Shown in pieces: positions 5,203-6,051 of a stretch of DNA of 6,051 nt. This stretch comes from Thermoplasmata archaeon (GTDB lineage Archaea; Thermoplasmatota; Thermoplasmata; Thermoplasmatales; Thermoplasmataceae): the NCBI GenBank assembly GCA_021827885.1, contig JAKAUD010000247.1, forward strand, positions 1-6,051, in the 5' to 3' direction. Position 1 is the first letter of the stretch. Each line of letters begins with the position of its first letter. The notes under the pieces are model-generated. The model did no database searches and was not told where the DNA came from. It worked only from the letters and a program-made list of their open reading frames with translations. The position numbers were made by a program, and so were the translations under genes.

Positions 5203-5961
5203 TTATTCTCTGGCAAATGTAAAGTGTCGGATCTCTTCCAGCATTGAGATACCTTCCGTCGTTATTTTGTATTTCTGTTTTGCACCGCCATTGTCCGAGA
5301 TTTCAAGTAGCTTGTTGTCCAGCAGTTCATTGACAGCGCGGAGAGCAGACCTGTAGTTCAGATTGCACTTGTATATTATCTTTGTAATCCCCAGATCCCC
5401 GTATGTTCTTGCCAGCGAAAGAATATCGTGCATGATCATGGTGTGGTCTCTCCGGTGCCTCATTGCTATTTCGTCTTTCATGGATATTTCCGATTCTGTA
5501 TCCTCATGCTCATGCTTCTTTGTTATTGGCTTTGGAATTTCCGCAATAACTGAACTTTTGCTGTTTATACCGTCATAGGAAATTCTTACTATTTTATCAT
5601 CATTCGCAAGAACCACCGCCTTTATGACCGGAACGGAGAACATTCCAGAAAGGAAGTTCTCATATGGAGTCACGGTCGATCCGGATATGGCAAATTTTCT
5701 GCTGAGCGAGAGATCTTTTGTCCTGAGATGCAGAAGAACGATGGCCTCCATTCTCTCCTGTTTTGTTCCTGTAAGAACTGCAATCGGGATAATCTCTGAA
5801 CGATCATGTGCGGAGACGAGAGCATAGTCAAACTGGTGAATGATCTTGCTTGATCCCATGATGCTGAAATTCGTTTCCAGTTCCCAGTCATCCAAATTAA
5901 ACATGATTTCATCGGAACTGATTGGCGCCTTCCTCTTTGATGAAAATTCAGCTACTTCCAA
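5203..5961 (-). CDS. Winged-helix DNA-binding protein with an unassigned N-terminal domain
   Basis: A 252-residue protein. Residues about 171-246 form an archaeal winged helix: RRDHTMIMHDILSLA, GITKIIYKCNLNYRSALRAVNELLDNKLLEI (191-221, recognition helix around RSALRAVNELL), then the wing KYKITTEGISMLEEI (230-244). This is the predicted-regulator type of COG3432. The N-terminal part (about 24-140) is alpha/beta and unrecognised. Its GSSKIIHQFDYALV (36-49) faintly resembles the G-x-S-G-x-x-H-x-F-D block of Mrr-like nuclease domains, but I see no E/Q-x-K catalytic pair, so any such fold would be inactive. A charged linker with KKHEHED (148-154) joins the two halves. The start is TTG at 5961: an SD-like GGAAGGTG (5974-5967) ends 5 nt upstream and an in-frame stop lies nine codons before it. 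The first internal ATG is at 5904. It probably acts as a local transcription factor; its ligand is unknown. Confidence 0.75.
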   Translation of the reverse strand: MEVAEFSSKRKAPISSDEIMFNLDDWELETNFSIMGSSKIIHQFDYALVSAHDRSEIIPIAVLTGTKQERMEAIVLLHLRTKDLSLSRKFAISGSTVTPYENFLSGMFSVPVIKAVVLANDDKIVRISYDGINSKSSVIAEIPKPITKKHEHEDTESEISMKDEIAMRHRRDHTMIMHDILSLARTYGDLGITKIIYKCNLNYRSALRAVNELLDNKLLEISDNGGAKQKYKITTEGISMLEEIRHFTFARE

Positions 5962-6005
5962 TTCAACACCTTCCGTTTTTCGTACTTAGATTGTATCTTT
6001 TCACC

Positions 6006-6019
6006 GATATATATACATT
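6006..6019 (-). promoter_or_regulatory. Strong TATA box of the winged-helix gene, possibly shared with a divergent gene
   Basis: The minus strand contains ATGTATATATATCG, the clearest TATA box in the window. Initiation 25-27 nt downstream (about 5985) would give a leader of about 24 nt, which fits the visible SD. The heptamer TTGTATC (plus strand) occurs at 5991-5997 and 6020-6026, on both sides of the box, and may be an operator pair. The alternating TATATA core reads on both strands. On the plus strand it lies about 31 nt before ATG-TCA-GAC at 6043, a possible divergent gene start. Confidence 0.55.
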
Positions 6020-6051
6020 TTGTATCGACGCCGAATTTAGCAATGTCAGAC

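Noticed and set aside
1..6051. CRISPR arrays, insertion sequences, tRNA or rRNA genes
   Set aside because: No regularly spaced repeats, transposase motifs, terminal inverted repeats or tRNA-like cloverleaf sequences were seen on either strand.

Overview
The window looks like a chromosomal segment of an archaeon, most likely in or near the Thermoplasmata. Four start codons have an AT-rich TATA-like element about 25-30 nt upstream and no Shine-Dalgarno (SD) sequence, which is the leaderless archaeal pattern. The gene content is also archaeal: a DUF211 protein, an archaeal type of sugar-nucleotide epimerase, a winged-helix regulator and a compact AmmeMemoRadiSam set. No lineage marker such as rRNA is present, so the genus is left open.

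Layout, left to right. (1) At 1-680 on the minus strand is the N-terminal two thirds of an NAD-dependent sugar-nucleotide epimerase/dehydratase, cut off by the window edge. (2) At 787-3402 are all three components of the AmmeMemoRadiSam system: an AMMECR1-domain protein on the minus strand and, divergently across 145 bp, a MEMO1-family protein followed closely by its radical SAM partner. (3) At 3456-4430 on the minus strand is a tightly packed unit. It holds a possible 57-residue small ORF, a DUF211 protein and a shortened VIT1/CCC1-like membrane protein, with successive overlaps of 4 and 8 nt. (4) At 4517-5961 on the minus strand are an unrecognised three-helix membrane protein and, upstream of it, a regulator with a C-terminal winged helix. 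A strong TATA box lies at the right edge, and a divergent gene may begin at 6043.

How the genes may work together: the AMMECR1, MEMO1 and radical SAM proteins are a known co-occurring trio whose substrate I cannot name from sequence. DUF211 and the VIT1-like protein look translationally coupled and may form a metal-handling transporter with a small accessory protein. The winged-helix protein may regulate itself and the membrane-protein gene, because the 9-mer TAAGTACGA lies 19-21 nt upstream of both starts. I see no mobile element, CRISPR array, tRNA or rRNA. No intergenic stretch exceeds 300 bases.
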